NCBI RefSeq assembly: GCF_008630915.1
Contig: NZ_CP043909.1
Coordinates: 558,001 to 622,000, forward strand
Length of the DNA: 64,000 nucleotides
Source: Acinetobacter suaedae
Lineage (GTDB): Bacteria; Pseudomonadota; Gammaproteobacteria; Pseudomonadales; Moraxellaceae
Direction: 5' to 3'
Shown piece after piece: positions 26,583 through 36,288 of this stretch (within the stretch, counting starts at the first letter, position 1; the number at the start of each line of letters is the position of its first letter). Under the pieces are notes generated by a model. That model was not told the origin of the DNA. It was given only the letters and a program-made list of their open reading frames with translations, and did no database searches. A program made the translations under genes and the position numbers.

Positions 26583-29330
26583 ATGAATGTGGAACAGTTA
26601 GAAAAAACCTTAGTCGCAAGTCAATATGCAGAACAAGTTTTAAATTTATACACATTACAATTAGAACAAGATTATGCAGAAGATCAATTTCTTCGCCCAC
26701 TCTCGACGGAAAATATTTTTGACAAGGTTCAACGTGCTGTTGCGGATATAAGTGATGAACAGGCTTGGATGAAAGCCTTACGTATCTTACGTGCTAGATT
26801 GATGTTCCGCTGGATTTGGCAGGATGCCAATCAACTTACAGATGTTGTGACATTAACTCGAGAGTTATCAGACTTTGCTGATGCTAGTATTTGTGCGGCA
26901 AAGGCATTTGCATTGCCTCCTTTGATTGCCAAACATGGTGAGCCGATTGGATATTCAGGTCAGTTTCAGGATTTGATTGTGATTGGTATGGGGAAATTAG
27001 GCGCACAAGAGCTGAATTTATCCAGTGACATTGATTTGATTTTTGCTTTTGACGAACAAGGTGAAAGCAATGGCCGAAAATGTATCGATGTACAGCAATT
27101 CTGTATTCTGTGGGGGCAGAAACTGATTTATTTGCTGGATCATATCACTGCTGATGGCTTTGTTTTTCGTGTCGATATGCGCTTGCGTCCATGGGGGGAT
27201 GGCTCGGCATTAGCCATTAGTCACAGTGGTTTAGAGAAATATTTAAGCCAGCACGGACGAGAGTGGGAACGTTATGCATGGATTAAGGCACGGGTCATCA
27301 TAGGGGGGCAAGCTGGCGATGATCTGATGGAAATGTCACGTCCATTTGTATTTCGCCGTTATGTGGATTATTCCGCATTTGCTGCAATGCGTGAAATGAA
27401 AGCCATGATCGAACGTGAAGTCATGCGCCGTAATATTGAAGATGATATCAAGTTGGGTGCAGGTGGGATTCGCGAAATCGAGTTTATTGTTCAAGTTTTT
27501 CAGTTGATTTATGGTGGTTCGAGACGTGAGTTACAAGATCGTCAATGTTTGGTGAATTTGCAACACCTCGGACAAGCTGAGTTGCTGGATGAGCAAGCGG
27601 TTATTGATTTAGAAGATGCTTATTTATTTCTAAGACGAGTTGAGCATGCCATTCAGGCACTGAACGATCAACAAACCCAGTCTTTACCAACAGAGCTAGA
27701 TCTGAGACAGCGGATGCTGGATACATTGGGCTTTGCCGATTGGTCCGCTTTTTTAGCTGAGCTCAATCAGAAGCGAGACAAAGTTAAAGTTCAGTTTAAA
27801 CAGTTGATTCAGGAAAAAGAATTCTCTGCGCCGATTGATGATTTTATCCAACTGGAACAGCAATTGAATGCAGTGCTAGATCCTGATGCGCAAAATTTGA
27901 TTCAGAATTTTTGGCATGGACAAGCATTACGCAAGATTCCAGCCAGTGCGCTAGAACGATTAAAGAAGTTCTGGCCACATTTGATAGAAGCAATTTTACA
28001 GTCAGATCAGCCTCAAGTGGCATTATTACGTTTAATGCCATTGGTGGAGTCGGTGTTACGCCGCACTGTGTATTTAGTGATGTTGATGGAAAGTCGTGGC
28101 GCTTTGCAGCGACTCGTAAAAATGGCAACAGTGAGTCCGTGGATTTGCGAGGAACTGGCACAATATCCGGTGTTGTTAGATGAATTTTTGTCGATGGATT
28201 TTGGTTTGCCACAGCGTCAAGATTTGGAAGATTCGTTACGCCAACAGTTATTGCGCATTGAAATTGATCAAGTTGAAGATCAGATGCGAGTGTTGCGACT
28301 CTTTAAAAAGAGTAATGTCTTAACGGTTGCTGCCAGTGATGTATTGGCAGAAAGTCCGCTAATGAAAGTATCTGATGCCTTAACTGATATTGCAGAAGTT
28401 AGTGTACAGGCCACATTGAATTTAGCTTATGAAGCAGTTGCACAGCGTCATGGTTATCCACTCAGTAATACGGGCGCACGTTGTAGTTTAGATGCCAAAG
28501 GCTTTGCTGTGATCGGTTATGGAAAATTGGGTGGCATTGAACTTGGTTATGGTTCTGATCTTGATTTAGTGTTTATTCATACCTTTGAAGAGCAAAGTGA
28601 AACGGATGGACGTAAGTCAATTAGTGGCGCTGAATTTGCAATCCGTGTTGCACAGAAGTTCATGTCTTTGATGACTACGCAGACATTGGATGGTCGTGTC
28701 TATGAAATTGATACACGTTTGCGGCCTTCAGGTGAAGCAGGAATGTTGGTGACAAGCCTCAAGGCTTTTGAGCAATATCAACAAAAAAATGCATGGCTGT
28801 GGGAGCATCAGGCACTGGTTCGTGCGCGATCTATCGCTGGTGAGAAGGCATTATGTCAGCAGTTCGAAAAGGTGCGTTGTCAGATCCTAACCCAAGTCCG
28901 TGATGAAAATATGGTACGTGAAGAAGTGATCAAAATGCGCCAAAAAATGAAAGATCATTTAGGTTCATCTTCTGAACAAAAAAAACATGGGATTTTTCAT
29001 TTAAAACAGGACTCAGGTGGTATCGTTGACATTGAATTTATGGCACAGTATGCGGTACTTGCATGGAGTGGGACGAATCCAGATCTCGCCCATTATTCCG
29101 ATAATGTAAGAATTCTAGAAGATGCTGCTAAAGCAGGCTGCTTATCCAGTGAAGATGCCACAGCATTAATCCACGCTTATCTCCGTGAACGAGCTGAGAG
29201 TCACCGTCTAGCGCTTGCAAATCAATCTATGCAAGTCAATGCTGCGGATTGGCACGATACCCGTGAGATCGTTTGCAAGTTATGGCAAAGATTAGTTGAT
29301 CCAACTGCAATAGCATTGGAAAGTGAATAA
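26583..29330 (+). CDS. glnE: Bifunctional glutamine synthetase adenylyltransferase/adenylyl-removing enzyme
   Basis: Protein of 915 residues with two nucleotidyltransferase domains. The N-terminal deadenylylase has GMGKLGAQELNLSSDIDLIF; the C-terminal adenylylase has GYGKLGGIELGYGSDLDLVF. It adjusts glutamine synthetase activity to nitrogen supply. I use ATG 26583; an in-frame TTG at 26568 would add five residues. The ribosome binding site is weak. It overlaps no neighbour, and ilvE starts 28 bases after its stop, so glnE and ilvE are probably co-transcribed. Confidence 0.96.
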   Translation: MNVEQLEKTLVASQYAEQVLNLYTLQLEQDYAEDQFLRPLSTENIFDKVQRAVADISDEQAWMKALRILRARLMFRWIWQDANQLTDVVTLTRELSDFADASICAAKAFALPPLIAKHGEPIGYSGQFQDLIVIGMGKLGAQELNLSSDIDLIFAFDEQGESNGRKCIDVQQFCILWGQKLIYLLDHITADGFVFRVDMRLRPWGDGSALAISHSGLEKYLSQHGREWERYAWIKARVIIGGQAGDDLMEMSRPFVFRRYVDYSAFAAMREMKAMIEREVMRRNIEDDIKLGAGGIREIEFIVQVFQLIYGGSRRELQDRQCLVNLQHLGQAELLDEQAVIDLEDAYLFLRRVEHAIQALNDQQTQSLPTELDLRQRMLDTLGFADWSAFLAELNQKRDKVKVQFKQLIQEKEFSAPIDDFIQLEQQLNAVLDPDAQNLIQNFWHGQALRKIPASALERLKKFWPHLIEAILQSDQPQVALLRLMPLVESVLRRTVYLVMLMESRGALQRLVKMATVSPWICEELAQYPVLLDEFLSMDFGLPQRQDLEDSLRQQLLRIEIDQVEDQMRVLRLFKKSNVLTVAASDVLAESPLMKVSDALTDIAEVSVQATLNLAYEAVAQRHGYPLSNTGARCSLDAKGFAVIGYGKLGGIELGYGSDLDLVFIHTFEEQSETDGRKSISGAEFAIRVAQKFMSLMTTQTLDGRVYEIDTRLRPSGEAGMLVTSLKAFEQYQQKNAWLWEHQALVRARSIAGEKALCQQFEKVRCQILTQVRDENMVREEVIKMRQKMKDHLGSSSEQKKHGIFHLKQDSGGIVDIEFMAQYAVLAWSGTNPDLAHYSDNVRILEDAAKAGCLSSEDATALIHAYLRERAESHRLALANQSMQVNAADWHDTREIVCKLWQRLVDPTAIALESE

Positions 29331-29358
29331 TTGTGTAGAAAAAAATGGAGTATGTGCG

Positions 29359-30285
29359 ATGAGTTTGGCTGATCGTGATGGTTTTATTTGGCAAGATGGA
29401 AAATTAGTTGATTGGCGTGATGCAAAAATTCACGTCTTAACGCATACACTGCATTATAGTATGGGTGTCTTTGAAGGTGTTCGTGCTTATGAAACACCAA
29501 ATGGAACAGCCATCTTCCGTTTGCAAGATCACACTAAGCGTTTATTAAATTCAGCAAAAATTTATCAAATGAATGTGCCATTTGATCAAGCGACATTAGA
29601 ACAAGCACAAATTGATGTTGTTCGCGAAAATAAATTGGCATCTTGCTATTTGCGTCCGCTTATTTGGATTGGTTCAGAGAAGTTAGGTATTGCTGCGACT
29701 GAAAATACGATTCATGCTGCGGTTGCTGCGTGGGGGTGGGGTGCATATCTTGGTGAAGAAGCAATGGCGCACGGTATTCGTGTAAAAACCTCTTCATTTA
29801 CACACCATCATCCAAACGTGACCATGTGTAAAGCAAAAGCATGTGGTAACTACACTGTTTCAATCTTGGCGCATCAAGAAGTGGCGCGTGCAGGTTATGA
29901 CGAAGCAATGTTGCTTGATCCTCAGGGCTTTGTATGCCAAGGCGCGGGTGAGAACGTATTCTTGATCAAAGATGGTGTGTTACATACACCAGATTTGGCT
30001 GGTGGTGCATTGGAAGGGATTACTCGTCAAACCGTGATGACCATTGCGAAAGACTTGGGTTATGAAATCGTTGAACGCCGTATCACGCGTGATGAATTCT
30101 ATATCGCAGATGAAGCTTTCTTTACGGGTACTGCTGCTGAAGTCACGCCAATTCGTGAATATGATGACCGTCAAATCGGTTGTGGTTCACGTGGTCCGAT
30201 CACCACTGCAATTCAAAAGACATTCTTTGATGCCGTACAAGGTCGTAACGACAAGTATGCACATTGGCTAACTTATATCAAATAA
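29359..30285 (+). CDS. ilvE: Branched-chain amino acid aminotransferase
   Basis: PLP enzyme of 308 residues, fold type IV. It has HTLHYSMGVFEGVRAY near the N-terminus, the PLP-binding lysine in CKAKACGNY (K160 by comparison with relatives), and the phosphate-binding GTAAEVTPI near the end. It makes leucine, isoleucine and valine from their 2-oxo acids. ATG 29359 has GGAG about nine bases before it. ilvE marks the left border of the outer-core locus in Acinetobacter. Confidence 0.96.
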   Translation: MSLADRDGFIWQDGKLVDWRDAKIHVLTHTLHYSMGVFEGVRAYETPNGTAIFRLQDHTKRLLNSAKIYQMNVPFDQATLEQAQIDVVRENKLASCYLRPLIWIGSEKLGIAATENTIHAAVAAWGWGAYLGEEAMAHGIRVKTSSFTHHHPNVTMCKAKACGNYTVSILAHQEVARAGYDEAMLLDPQGFVCQGAGENVFLIKDGVLHTPDLAGGALEGITRQTVMTIAKDLGYEIVERRITRDEFYIADEAFFTGTAAEVTPIREYDDRQIGCGSRGPITTAIQKTFFDAVQGRNDKYAHWLTYIK

Positions 30286-30300
30286 GTTTAATCTATGATT

Positions 30301-30328
30301 AAAGCGAAGCTTAGACTTCGCTTTTTTT
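30301..30328 (+). terminator. Intrinsic terminator after ilvE
   Basis: A perfect 9-bp stem (AAAGCGAAG, loop CTTAGA, CTTCGCTTT) is followed by a T run. It begins 15 bases after the ilvE stop and separates ilvE from the outer-core locus. Confidence 0.88.
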
Positions 30329-30426
30329 ATGCTAAAACTGTCAATAGATTGCAACCAAACGATCATCAATCTTTCATTTAACTCAATTAGCTTAATCTAT
30401 AAGCAAAATTAAAAAATAGAGTAACA

Positions 30427-31587
30427 ATGAAAATTACGGTGGTTGGTGCTGGGTATGTGGGCTTATCGAATGCCTTATTATTTTCCAAACAACACGATGT
30501 GATGATCTTAGATATTGATAAGGCTCGAGTGAAGCAAATCAATCAGAAAGTATCTCCGATCAGTGATACCTGTATTCAAAATTATTTATCTGAATCTCAC
30601 GTTGAGGCGACTTGCGATAAGACTTTGGCTTATCAAGATGCTAAGCTGATTATCATCGCAACACCCACCAACTATAATCCTGAAACGAATTATTTCGATA
30701 CTTCAAGTATCGAAGCCGTGATTAATGATGTGCAGGCTGTCAATCCCAAAGCGTTGATGTTAATCAAATCAACAGTTCCTGTCGGTTATACCCAAGAAAT
30801 CTCGAAAAGACTCAAATTAAAAAATCTGATTTTCTCCCCTGAGTTTTTACGGGAAGGGCAAGCTTTGCAAGATAATCTCTATCCTGCTCGTATTATTGTT
30901 GGTGAGAAATCGAAGCGTGCGGAGAAAATTGCTAAGCTGTATCTAAAAGCAACGATTAAAAAAGATGCAGTATTGCTGTGCGTAGAGTCCACAGAAGCTG
31001 AAGCAATTAAATTATTTTCTAACACCTATTTGGCGATGCGCGTTGCTTTCTTTAATGAGTTGGACACCTATTGCATAAAAAATAAATTAAGCGCGCTAGA
31101 TATTATTAAAGGTGTAGGGTTGGATCAGCGAATTGGCGATCACTACAATAATCCGTCTTTTGGGTATGGTGGTTATTGCTTACCGAAAGACACCAAACAG
31201 TTGCTCGCCAATTATCACGAAACACCACAAGAACTGATCTCAGCAATTATTCGATCCAACCAAACACGCAAACAAGCGATTATTGAAGATATTTTAAGCC
31301 GAAATGTTGCATGTGTTGGGATTTATCGATTAACCATGAAAGCTGATTCAGATAATTTTAGAGAGTCTGCGGTGCATGATGTACTTCAAGGTCTCGCTGA
31401 TCATGGGATCAAAATCGTGATTTATGAACCGACGCTGGATGTGAAGGAATATTTAGGTCATCCGATTGAGTTTAGTTTGCAAAAGTTTAAAAACCAGTCG
31501 GACTTGATCATCGTGAACCGAATGGTGCCAATGTTTGGGGATGTGATGGAAAAAATCTATACACGTGATTTGTTTGGGGTGAATTAG
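30427..31587 (+). CDS. ugd: UDP-glucose 6-dehydrogenase
   Basis: Enzyme of 386 residues that oxidises UDP-glucose to UDP-glucuronate with NAD. It has the Rossmann motif GAGYVGLS at residues 7-14, the segment KSTVPVGYT, SPEFLREGQA and the catalytic Cys251 in YGGYCLPKDTKQL. The length fits the short bacterial Ugd type. It opens the stretch of surface-sugar genes after ilvE, so its product or a derivative may be a substrate of one of the nearby transferases. A separate ugd in the capsule locus, outside the window, is common in Acinetobacter. Confidence 0.95.
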   Translation: MKITVVGAGYVGLSNALLFSKQHDVMILDIDKARVKQINQKVSPISDTCIQNYLSESHVEATCDKTLAYQDAKLIIIATPTNYNPETNYFDTSSIEAVINDVQAVNPKALMLIKSTVPVGYTQEISKRLKLKNLIFSPEFLREGQALQDNLYPARIIVGEKSKRAEKIAKLYLKATIKKDAVLLCVESTEAEAIKLFSNTYLAMRVAFFNELDTYCIKNKLSALDIIKGVGLDQRIGDHYNNPSFGYGGYCLPKDTKQLLANYHETPQELISAIIRSNQTRKQAIIEDILSRNVACVGIYRLTMKADSDNFRESAVHDVLQGLADHGIKIVIYEPTLDVKEYLGHPIEFSLQKFKNQSDLIIVNRMVPMFGDVMEKIYTRDLFGVN

Positions 31588-31749
31588 TTTAAAAACAAAC
31601 CTAGGGTGATACTTGTTGTTTGACGAATTTATAATAATCAATTTAATCATGCCTATGCTAAGATAGTTGATATTCGGTGCATATTATTTAAAGCTTGCGA
31701 TTTGGATGTGCCAAGCAATAATACGATTTCAGGCATTCAAGGTTATCAA

Positions 31750-32505
31750 ATGGTCGATATTCAACAAAATTCAGAAACACACGAAGAAAATATTATTTTG
31801 TGTATGAAGTGGGGAACCAAATACGGTGCTGAATACGTCAATCGTTTGTATAACATGGTGAAGCGCCATCTTACATTGCCATTTAAAATGGTATGTTTGA
31901 CGGATCGTACTGAAGGTATTGACCCTAATGTCCAATGTTTTCCGATTCCATCTTTAGATTTACCTGAAGGTGCACCAGAGCGTGGCTGGAATAAATTATC
32001 TACTTTTGAACCTGATCTTTATGGTTTAAAAGGCAATGCACTTTTTCTCGATTTAGACGTGGTGATTGTCGACAACATCGATGGTTTCTTTCAGGCACCA
32101 GGTGAGTTTTTAATTATCCACGATTGGAAACGCCCGTGGCGTGTCACGGGTAATAGTTCCGTGTATCGCTTTAAACTCGGCGAGTTTTCTGGGATTTTGC
32201 CTTATTTCCGTGAAAATTTTGATGAAATCCGTGAAAAATTCCGCAATGAACAAGAATATCTCTCTTGGTTTGTACACAAAGAGGGGAAGCTGAGTTATTG
32301 GGATAAAGATTGGTGTAAGAGTTACAAATACCACTGTTTAAGAAAAGTACCATTTGCGTATTTCCAACCGCCAATCAAGCCGAAAGGTGCAAAAATTATT
32401 ATTTTCCATGGTGAGATTAACCCACCTGACGCAGTTTCTGGTGGTGGTGGTAAGTGGTATCGCTATGTATTGCCTTCTGATTGGATCAAAGAGTCTTGGC
32501 AGTAA
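31750..32505 (+). CDS. Outer-core glycosyltransferase
   Basis: Protein of 251 residues in a GT-A type fold. The likely metal-binding D-x-D is in LFLDLDVVIVD (D101 and D103). Other conserved-looking segments are CMKWGTKYG near the N-terminus, KMVCLTDR, and IIIFHGEINP close to the end. I recognise it as a glycosyltransferase of the type seen in Acinetobacter outer-core loci but cannot name the sugar. ATG 31750 has AAGG about seven bases before it. An upstream TTG at 31702 is in frame but lacks a ribosome binding site. Confidence 0.78.
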   Translation: MVDIQQNSETHEENIILCMKWGTKYGAEYVNRLYNMVKRHLTLPFKMVCLTDRTEGIDPNVQCFPIPSLDLPEGAPERGWNKLSTFEPDLYGLKGNALFLDLDVVIVDNIDGFFQAPGEFLIIHDWKRPWRVTGNSSVYRFKLGEFSGILPYFRENFDEIREKFRNEQEYLSWFVHKEGKLSYWDKDWCKSYKYHCLRKVPFAYFQPPIKPKGAKIIIFHGEINPPDAVSGGGGKWYRYVLPSDWIKESWQ

Positions 32506-32536
32506 GCAAGACGACATCATTACAAGAGTTTGATTT

Positions 32537-33532
32537 ATGAAAGATACAATACAACCTATTGATATCGTAATTGCTTGGGTGGATGGAAATGATCCTAAGT
32601 TAAAAAACAAGCGTCAACAATTTATAAATCAAACTGCACCGTCAAATGCTTTAGACGCAACGCGTTTTGCGAGTAATGATGAAATTTATTTCTGTATTGC
32701 CTCCATACTCAAATTTGTACCGTATTGTGGGAAAATTTATGTAGTCACTGATCAACAAACACCCCAATGGCTGGATCAGTTTGAGCAGCAGAATCTCTGT
32801 GAGAAAGGCAAGATTAGAGTGGTCGACCACACGGAGTTGTTTAGAGGATACGAATTTGCATTGCCGACGTTTAATTCTTTAAGTATTGAAACGATGCTTT
32901 GGAATATCCCGAGTATTTCAGATTATTTTATTTATTTAAATGATGATTTCTTCTTTAATCAACCCTCTGATCCACAAGACTTTTTAATTGATAGTCAAAT
33001 GGTGATGTATGGGCATTGGGAAAGTAATCTAGTAAAAAAAATCAAATATATTGTTAGAAAGTTTGTGCAAAATAAATTTGGAAAACTGGCACAACCCTCA
33101 TATACAATGGCGCAAATGTTAAGTGCAGATTGTGTTGGCATGTCTCAATATTTTGAGATTCACCATCGTCCGCATATCTTGAGTCGGATACTTCTATGCA
33201 ATTATTTTGAAAAAAATATGCAACAATTACAGAAGCAAATTAGCTTTAAATTTAGGAATATCGATCAGATATTACCTGTAGGTTTATCTAATCACCTAGC
33301 GATTAAAAATGACCAAGCAATTCTCAACGATGATGTTGAAATCGCTTATTTAAAAGATCATCGTGATTTAGAGTCGTTTACTCAGGCTCTATCAAATCCT
33401 GATATTAAATTTGGTTGTATCCAAAGTTTGGACCAACTGCAACACAATGATGAACAGCATATACGCCATGCACTTATTCATAAATTTAAAGATGTTTTGC
33501 CTAGTCAGATCCAAGCGACGATAGCAGGATAA
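32537..33532 (+). CDS. Stealth family sugar-phosphate transferase
   Basis: Protein of 331 residues with the conserved regions of the Stealth family. CR1 is IDIVIAWVDGNDP at about residues 8-20. CR2 includes LPTFNSLSIE and YFIYLNDDFFF at about 110-140. A later region has IHHRPHILSR. Stealth proteins transfer a hexose-1-phosphate and so make phosphodiester links, as in some bacterial capsules and in the human GlcNAc-1-phosphotransferase. Within an outer-core locus this predicts a phosphate-linked sugar in the lipooligosaccharide. It lies 31 bases after the upstream transferase gene. Confidence 0.85.
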   Translation: MKDTIQPIDIVIAWVDGNDPKLKNKRQQFINQTAPSNALDATRFASNDEIYFCIASILKFVPYCGKIYVVTDQQTPQWLDQFEQQNLCEKGKIRVVDHTELFRGYEFALPTFNSLSIETMLWNIPSISDYFIYLNDDFFFNQPSDPQDFLIDSQMVMYGHWESNLVKKIKYIVRKFVQNKFGKLAQPSYTMAQMLSADCVGMSQYFEIHHRPHILSRILLCNYFEKNMQQLQKQISFKFRNIDQILPVGLSNHLAIKNDQAILNDDVEIAYLKDHRDLESFTQALSNPDIKFGCIQSLDQLQHNDEQHIRHALIHKFKDVLPSQIQATIAG

Positions 33533-33547
33533 GCAAAGGAAGATCGG

Positions 33548-34306
33548 ATGAAAGTTGTTACTTATCTCATAAATCTAGAGGGTAGTGATCAGCGTTTAGC
33601 AAATGCGACAGCTCAGTTGCAACAAGCGGGTTGGGCATTTTCTCGTTTCCCTGCTTATGATGGACGTGGCAAAGCTTTATCGGAGTTTGAAGATTATGAC
33701 GATGTTGCGGCCCAAAAAATATTAGGTCGTAGTTTAATTAGCTCTGAGTTGGGGTGCTATCTCAGCCATTATGGTTGTGCTAAAAAATTTTTAGAAACGG
33801 ATGCGGATTATCTTGTTGTTCTTGAAGATGATATTCAAGTGTTGCCGAACTTTAAACAAAATCTTAATTCATTAATAAATTATCTTGATCAGCATAAAGA
33901 ACTCGAATGGTATGTGGTTAATCTTGCTGCAAAAAAGAAGAAATTGGCAAAAGACATTGTTCAGATTGATGGTTATACAATCTGGCATGCTTATTACTTT
34001 CCCATCCGTGGTGTAGGATTAGTATGGTCAAGAGCAGGTGCTGAGGCATTTGTTGAGCTTGGTAAAACCATGCAAGTTCCTGTCGATATCTTTTTTCAAA
34101 GCTGGTTAAGTAAAAATGGCAAAGGATTGGGGGTGTGGCAGCCTTTTGTTCAGCCTGCTGGGATTGATAGTGATATTTTAGGCACTGTGGCAACACAGGG
34201 TATTAAGCGCAAAGCACTGGAAAATAGAAGTGCTTCACATGGTTTTAAGAAGCAGAAAAGAATGTGGCGTGACCGTTTTTACGCAATTCGACATTTACTC
34301 TCTTAA
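33548..34306 (+). CDS. Family 25 LPS glycosyltransferase
   Basis: Protein of 252 residues of the GT25 family (LPS galactosyl- or glucosyltransferases, LgtB/LpsA-like). The N-terminus has TYLINLEGSDQRL. ELGCYLSHYGCAKKFLE and the acidic VVLEDDIQV follow at about 64-100. The GCYLSH element is typical of this family. It follows the Stealth gene by 15 bases in the same direction. Donor sugar unknown. Confidence 0.87.
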   Translation: MKVVTYLINLEGSDQRLANATAQLQQAGWAFSRFPAYDGRGKALSEFEDYDDVAAQKILGRSLISSELGCYLSHYGCAKKFLETDADYLVVLEDDIQVLPNFKQNLNSLINYLDQHKELEWYVVNLAAKKKKLAKDIVQIDGYTIWHAYYFPIRGVGLVWSRAGAEAFVELGKTMQVPVDIFFQSWLSKNGKGLGVWQPFVQPAGIDSDILGTVATQGIKRKALENRSASHGFKKQKRMWRDRFYAIRHLLS

Positions 34307-34366
34307 GATTGTGATTGAAGTGACTAAAAATTCTATTATTGTATTCACTTTCAATTGAGTGTTTGG

Positions 34367-35278
34367 ATGAAAATCTTTAAGAAGCTATTTTATATCTTGA
34401 AATTCTACACGATGTATTCGAATGAAACACGTAGGATCAATGATGATATAGATAATTATGCCGATATTATTGTTCTCAATCCAACAGAAGTGGATACAAC
34501 TATCCCAAAAATTATTTGGATGTATTGGGAAGGGAAATTACCACAGTTTGTTGAGAAGTGTGTCGAAAATATTAGAAGAAAAAACTCTGACTATGTGGTT
34601 AATTTTTTGACTCCTGACAATGTTAAAACATATTGTGATATTGACTATCATCGTTTAGAACATGCGACTCCTCAGCAAAAAGCTGATCTCATCCGTTTTG
34701 AACTGATTTATCAGTACGGTGGGATTTGGCTTGATGCGAGTACTATTGTTTATGAAAATCTTGATTGGATACAAAAACTAGTTGTCGAAAATCAAACGAA
34801 TAGTTTTGCTTACTACCGCAAGAAAAATACCACTTGTCCAAATTTTCCAGTTTTAGAAAATTGGCTGTTAGCAAGTCCCCCTAAAAATATTTTCTTTAGA
34901 AAGTGGTTTGATGAGTTATTTAAGGCAATTGAGTTAGGCCCAAAAACTTATATTCAACAGATTAAAAGTACGGATACTAATGCAGGGGATATTTTTCAAG
35001 AAATAGGACGTCTTGAATATTTAGTGGCATATGTCGCTTGTCAAAAGATTATGAGAGAACATTTACCAAGCATGACATTGGTTAATTGTGATAAAAATGC
35101 TTTTTTTTATCAGGTAAAAAATCAGTGGGTAAAAGAAAAGGTGTTAATTGATATGGCAATTCATATAGCTCCCTCTAGACCACCTAAACTCATTAAACTA
35201 GCAGGCAAGGAAAGAGGGATTTTAAGTCGTTATTACGAAAAAGGAATGTACTTTAAAGGTTCATTATTAGATATTTAA
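34367..35278 (+). CDS. Capsular polysaccharide synthesis-type glycosyltransferase
   Basis: Protein of 303 residues resembling the PF05704/GT32 group. It has IPKIIWMYWEG at about residues 46-56, KADLIRFELIYQYGGIWLDAS with the D-x-D-like LDAS, and conserved PNFPVLENWLL. A short hydrophobic N-terminal segment may contact the membrane. ATG 34367 is preferred to the TTG at 34355. It is the last + strand gene before two genes of opposite orientation. Substrate unknown. Confidence 0.83.
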   Translation: MKIFKKLFYILKFYTMYSNETRRINDDIDNYADIIVLNPTEVDTTIPKIIWMYWEGKLPQFVEKCVENIRRKNSDYVVNFLTPDNVKTYCDIDYHRLEHATPQQKADLIRFELIYQYGGIWLDASTIVYENLDWIQKLVVENQTNSFAYYRKKNTTCPNFPVLENWLLASPPKNIFFRKWFDELFKAIELGPKTYIQQIKSTDTNAGDIFQEIGRLEYLVAYVACQKIMREHLPSMTLVNCDKNAFFYQVKNQWVKEKVLIDMAIHIAPSRPPKLIKLAGKERGILSRYYEKGMYFKGSLLDI

Positions 35279-35298
35279 CCATTTAAATTGATCTAAAA

Positions 35299-36192
35299 CT
35301 AAACTGTATTTGGGTCAATTTTTTGGAATGATTCAACAGCACTATCTTTGGATAGATTGAAAACTTCAATTCCATTTTCTTTAAAAAATAATGCGGCGGT
35401 GTCAAAGGCACTCAAGACAGTTGTTGCGTGAAGGTCCAATAATGTTGGTTGTTTATCATCTAAGGTTTCATAAAAGCGAGGACTATTAAAATTATTCATA
35501 TCTAAGCCCGCAATGTAAATTTCTTTATAATTTAATGAATTTATAACCTGTAAAGCAACATAAGCAACTGTAAAATAATCAAAAGTTCCTTCGAAAATGT
35601 CTTTAGAAAAACCGAAATTATTTTGGATGTAAAAGTTTTTATTGTGTTTATCTACAAAGGTTTTCTTTGATAAGAATACTTCAACCATATCTCGCGTAAT
35701 TGTTTCTATCGTTTTGATTTTACATTTGAGATCATGAAATTCGATTTGTCTTAAGATCATATCGAGGCAACGAGGAGTGGTATAAAAAGTACAATTTGTC
35801 ATCAGAACCTTTTTTACTAAATCGAAGCGACATTCAATAAAATTATGATCAATAATAATATAGTGTGAGAAATGAATGTTTTGTAAAGAAATAGCGCCAT
35901 TTACTCCAATATAATCAATATCCTGTCTTTGTAATGTATCTGAGCTAATTTGATGTATAGATGGTCCTGTCGCAATCAACATGCATTTTTTGTTTTTAGT
36001 TTCTACTGGTCCTAAATTATCTGAAATGAGTTGTTTCTTAAAAAAAATTTTTTCTAAACGGCCTTGTGCATTACGTTGTGCCCGATAAAGTGGCCAAAAA
36101 CGACGATTATGTTTATATTCTTTAGGAAAGAGAATCTTATAAACGAATTTATAGATATTTCTTAAAAGTTGACTAGAAAAAGAATGAAACAT
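35299..36192 (-). CDS. WaaZ-like LPS core biosynthesis protein
   Basis: Protein of 297 residues. Its pattern resembles E. coli WaaZ (RfaZ) as I remember it: GPS near the start of the domain, then IDYIGVNGA, a mid segment GFSKDIFEG, LNYKEIYIAGLDM followed by SPRFYE, and a final VFNLSKDSAVES. WaaZ is linked to addition of a further Kdo residue and related core changes in LPS. GPS-type motifs are also shared with sialyltransferase-like and DUF115 proteins, so the exact family is uncertain. I start at ATG 36192 rather than a TTG at 36204. It converges with the upstream + strand gene. Confidence 0.65.
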   Translation of the reverse strand: MFHSFSSQLLRNIYKFVYKILFPKEYKHNRRFWPLYRAQRNAQGRLEKIFFKKQLISDNLGPVETKNKKCMLIATGPSIHQISSDTLQRQDIDYIGVNGAISLQNIHFSHYIIIDHNFIECRFDLVKKVLMTNCTFYTTPRCLDMILRQIEFHDLKCKIKTIETITRDMVEVFLSKKTFVDKHNKNFYIQNNFGFSKDIFEGTFDYFTVAYVALQVINSLNYKEIYIAGLDMNNFNSPRFYETLDDKQPTLLDLHATTVLSAFDTAALFFKENGIEVFNLSKDSAVESFQKIDPNTV

Positions 36193-36288
36193 GTAAAAAC
36201 TCAAACTACAGTAGAGGGAATTGCTTGCACTATTATTTTAAGATGATGGTTATCATTAAATAACGACAACCATCACCATTAACTTAGC

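Noticed and set aside
27844..28212. Open frame of 122 codons on the - strand inside glnE
   Set aside because: It lies wholly inside a well-supported gene, has no recognised motif and no ribosome binding site.
35286..35325. Possible + strand terminator AAATTGATC...GGTCAATTTTTT after the GT32-like gene
   Set aside because: The loop is about 20 bases and the second arm lies inside the converging WaaZ-like coding region; support is weak.
36243..36272. Inverted repeat GATGGTT...AACCATC after the GT8-like gene
   Set aside because: Only seven base pairs with a long loop and no T run.
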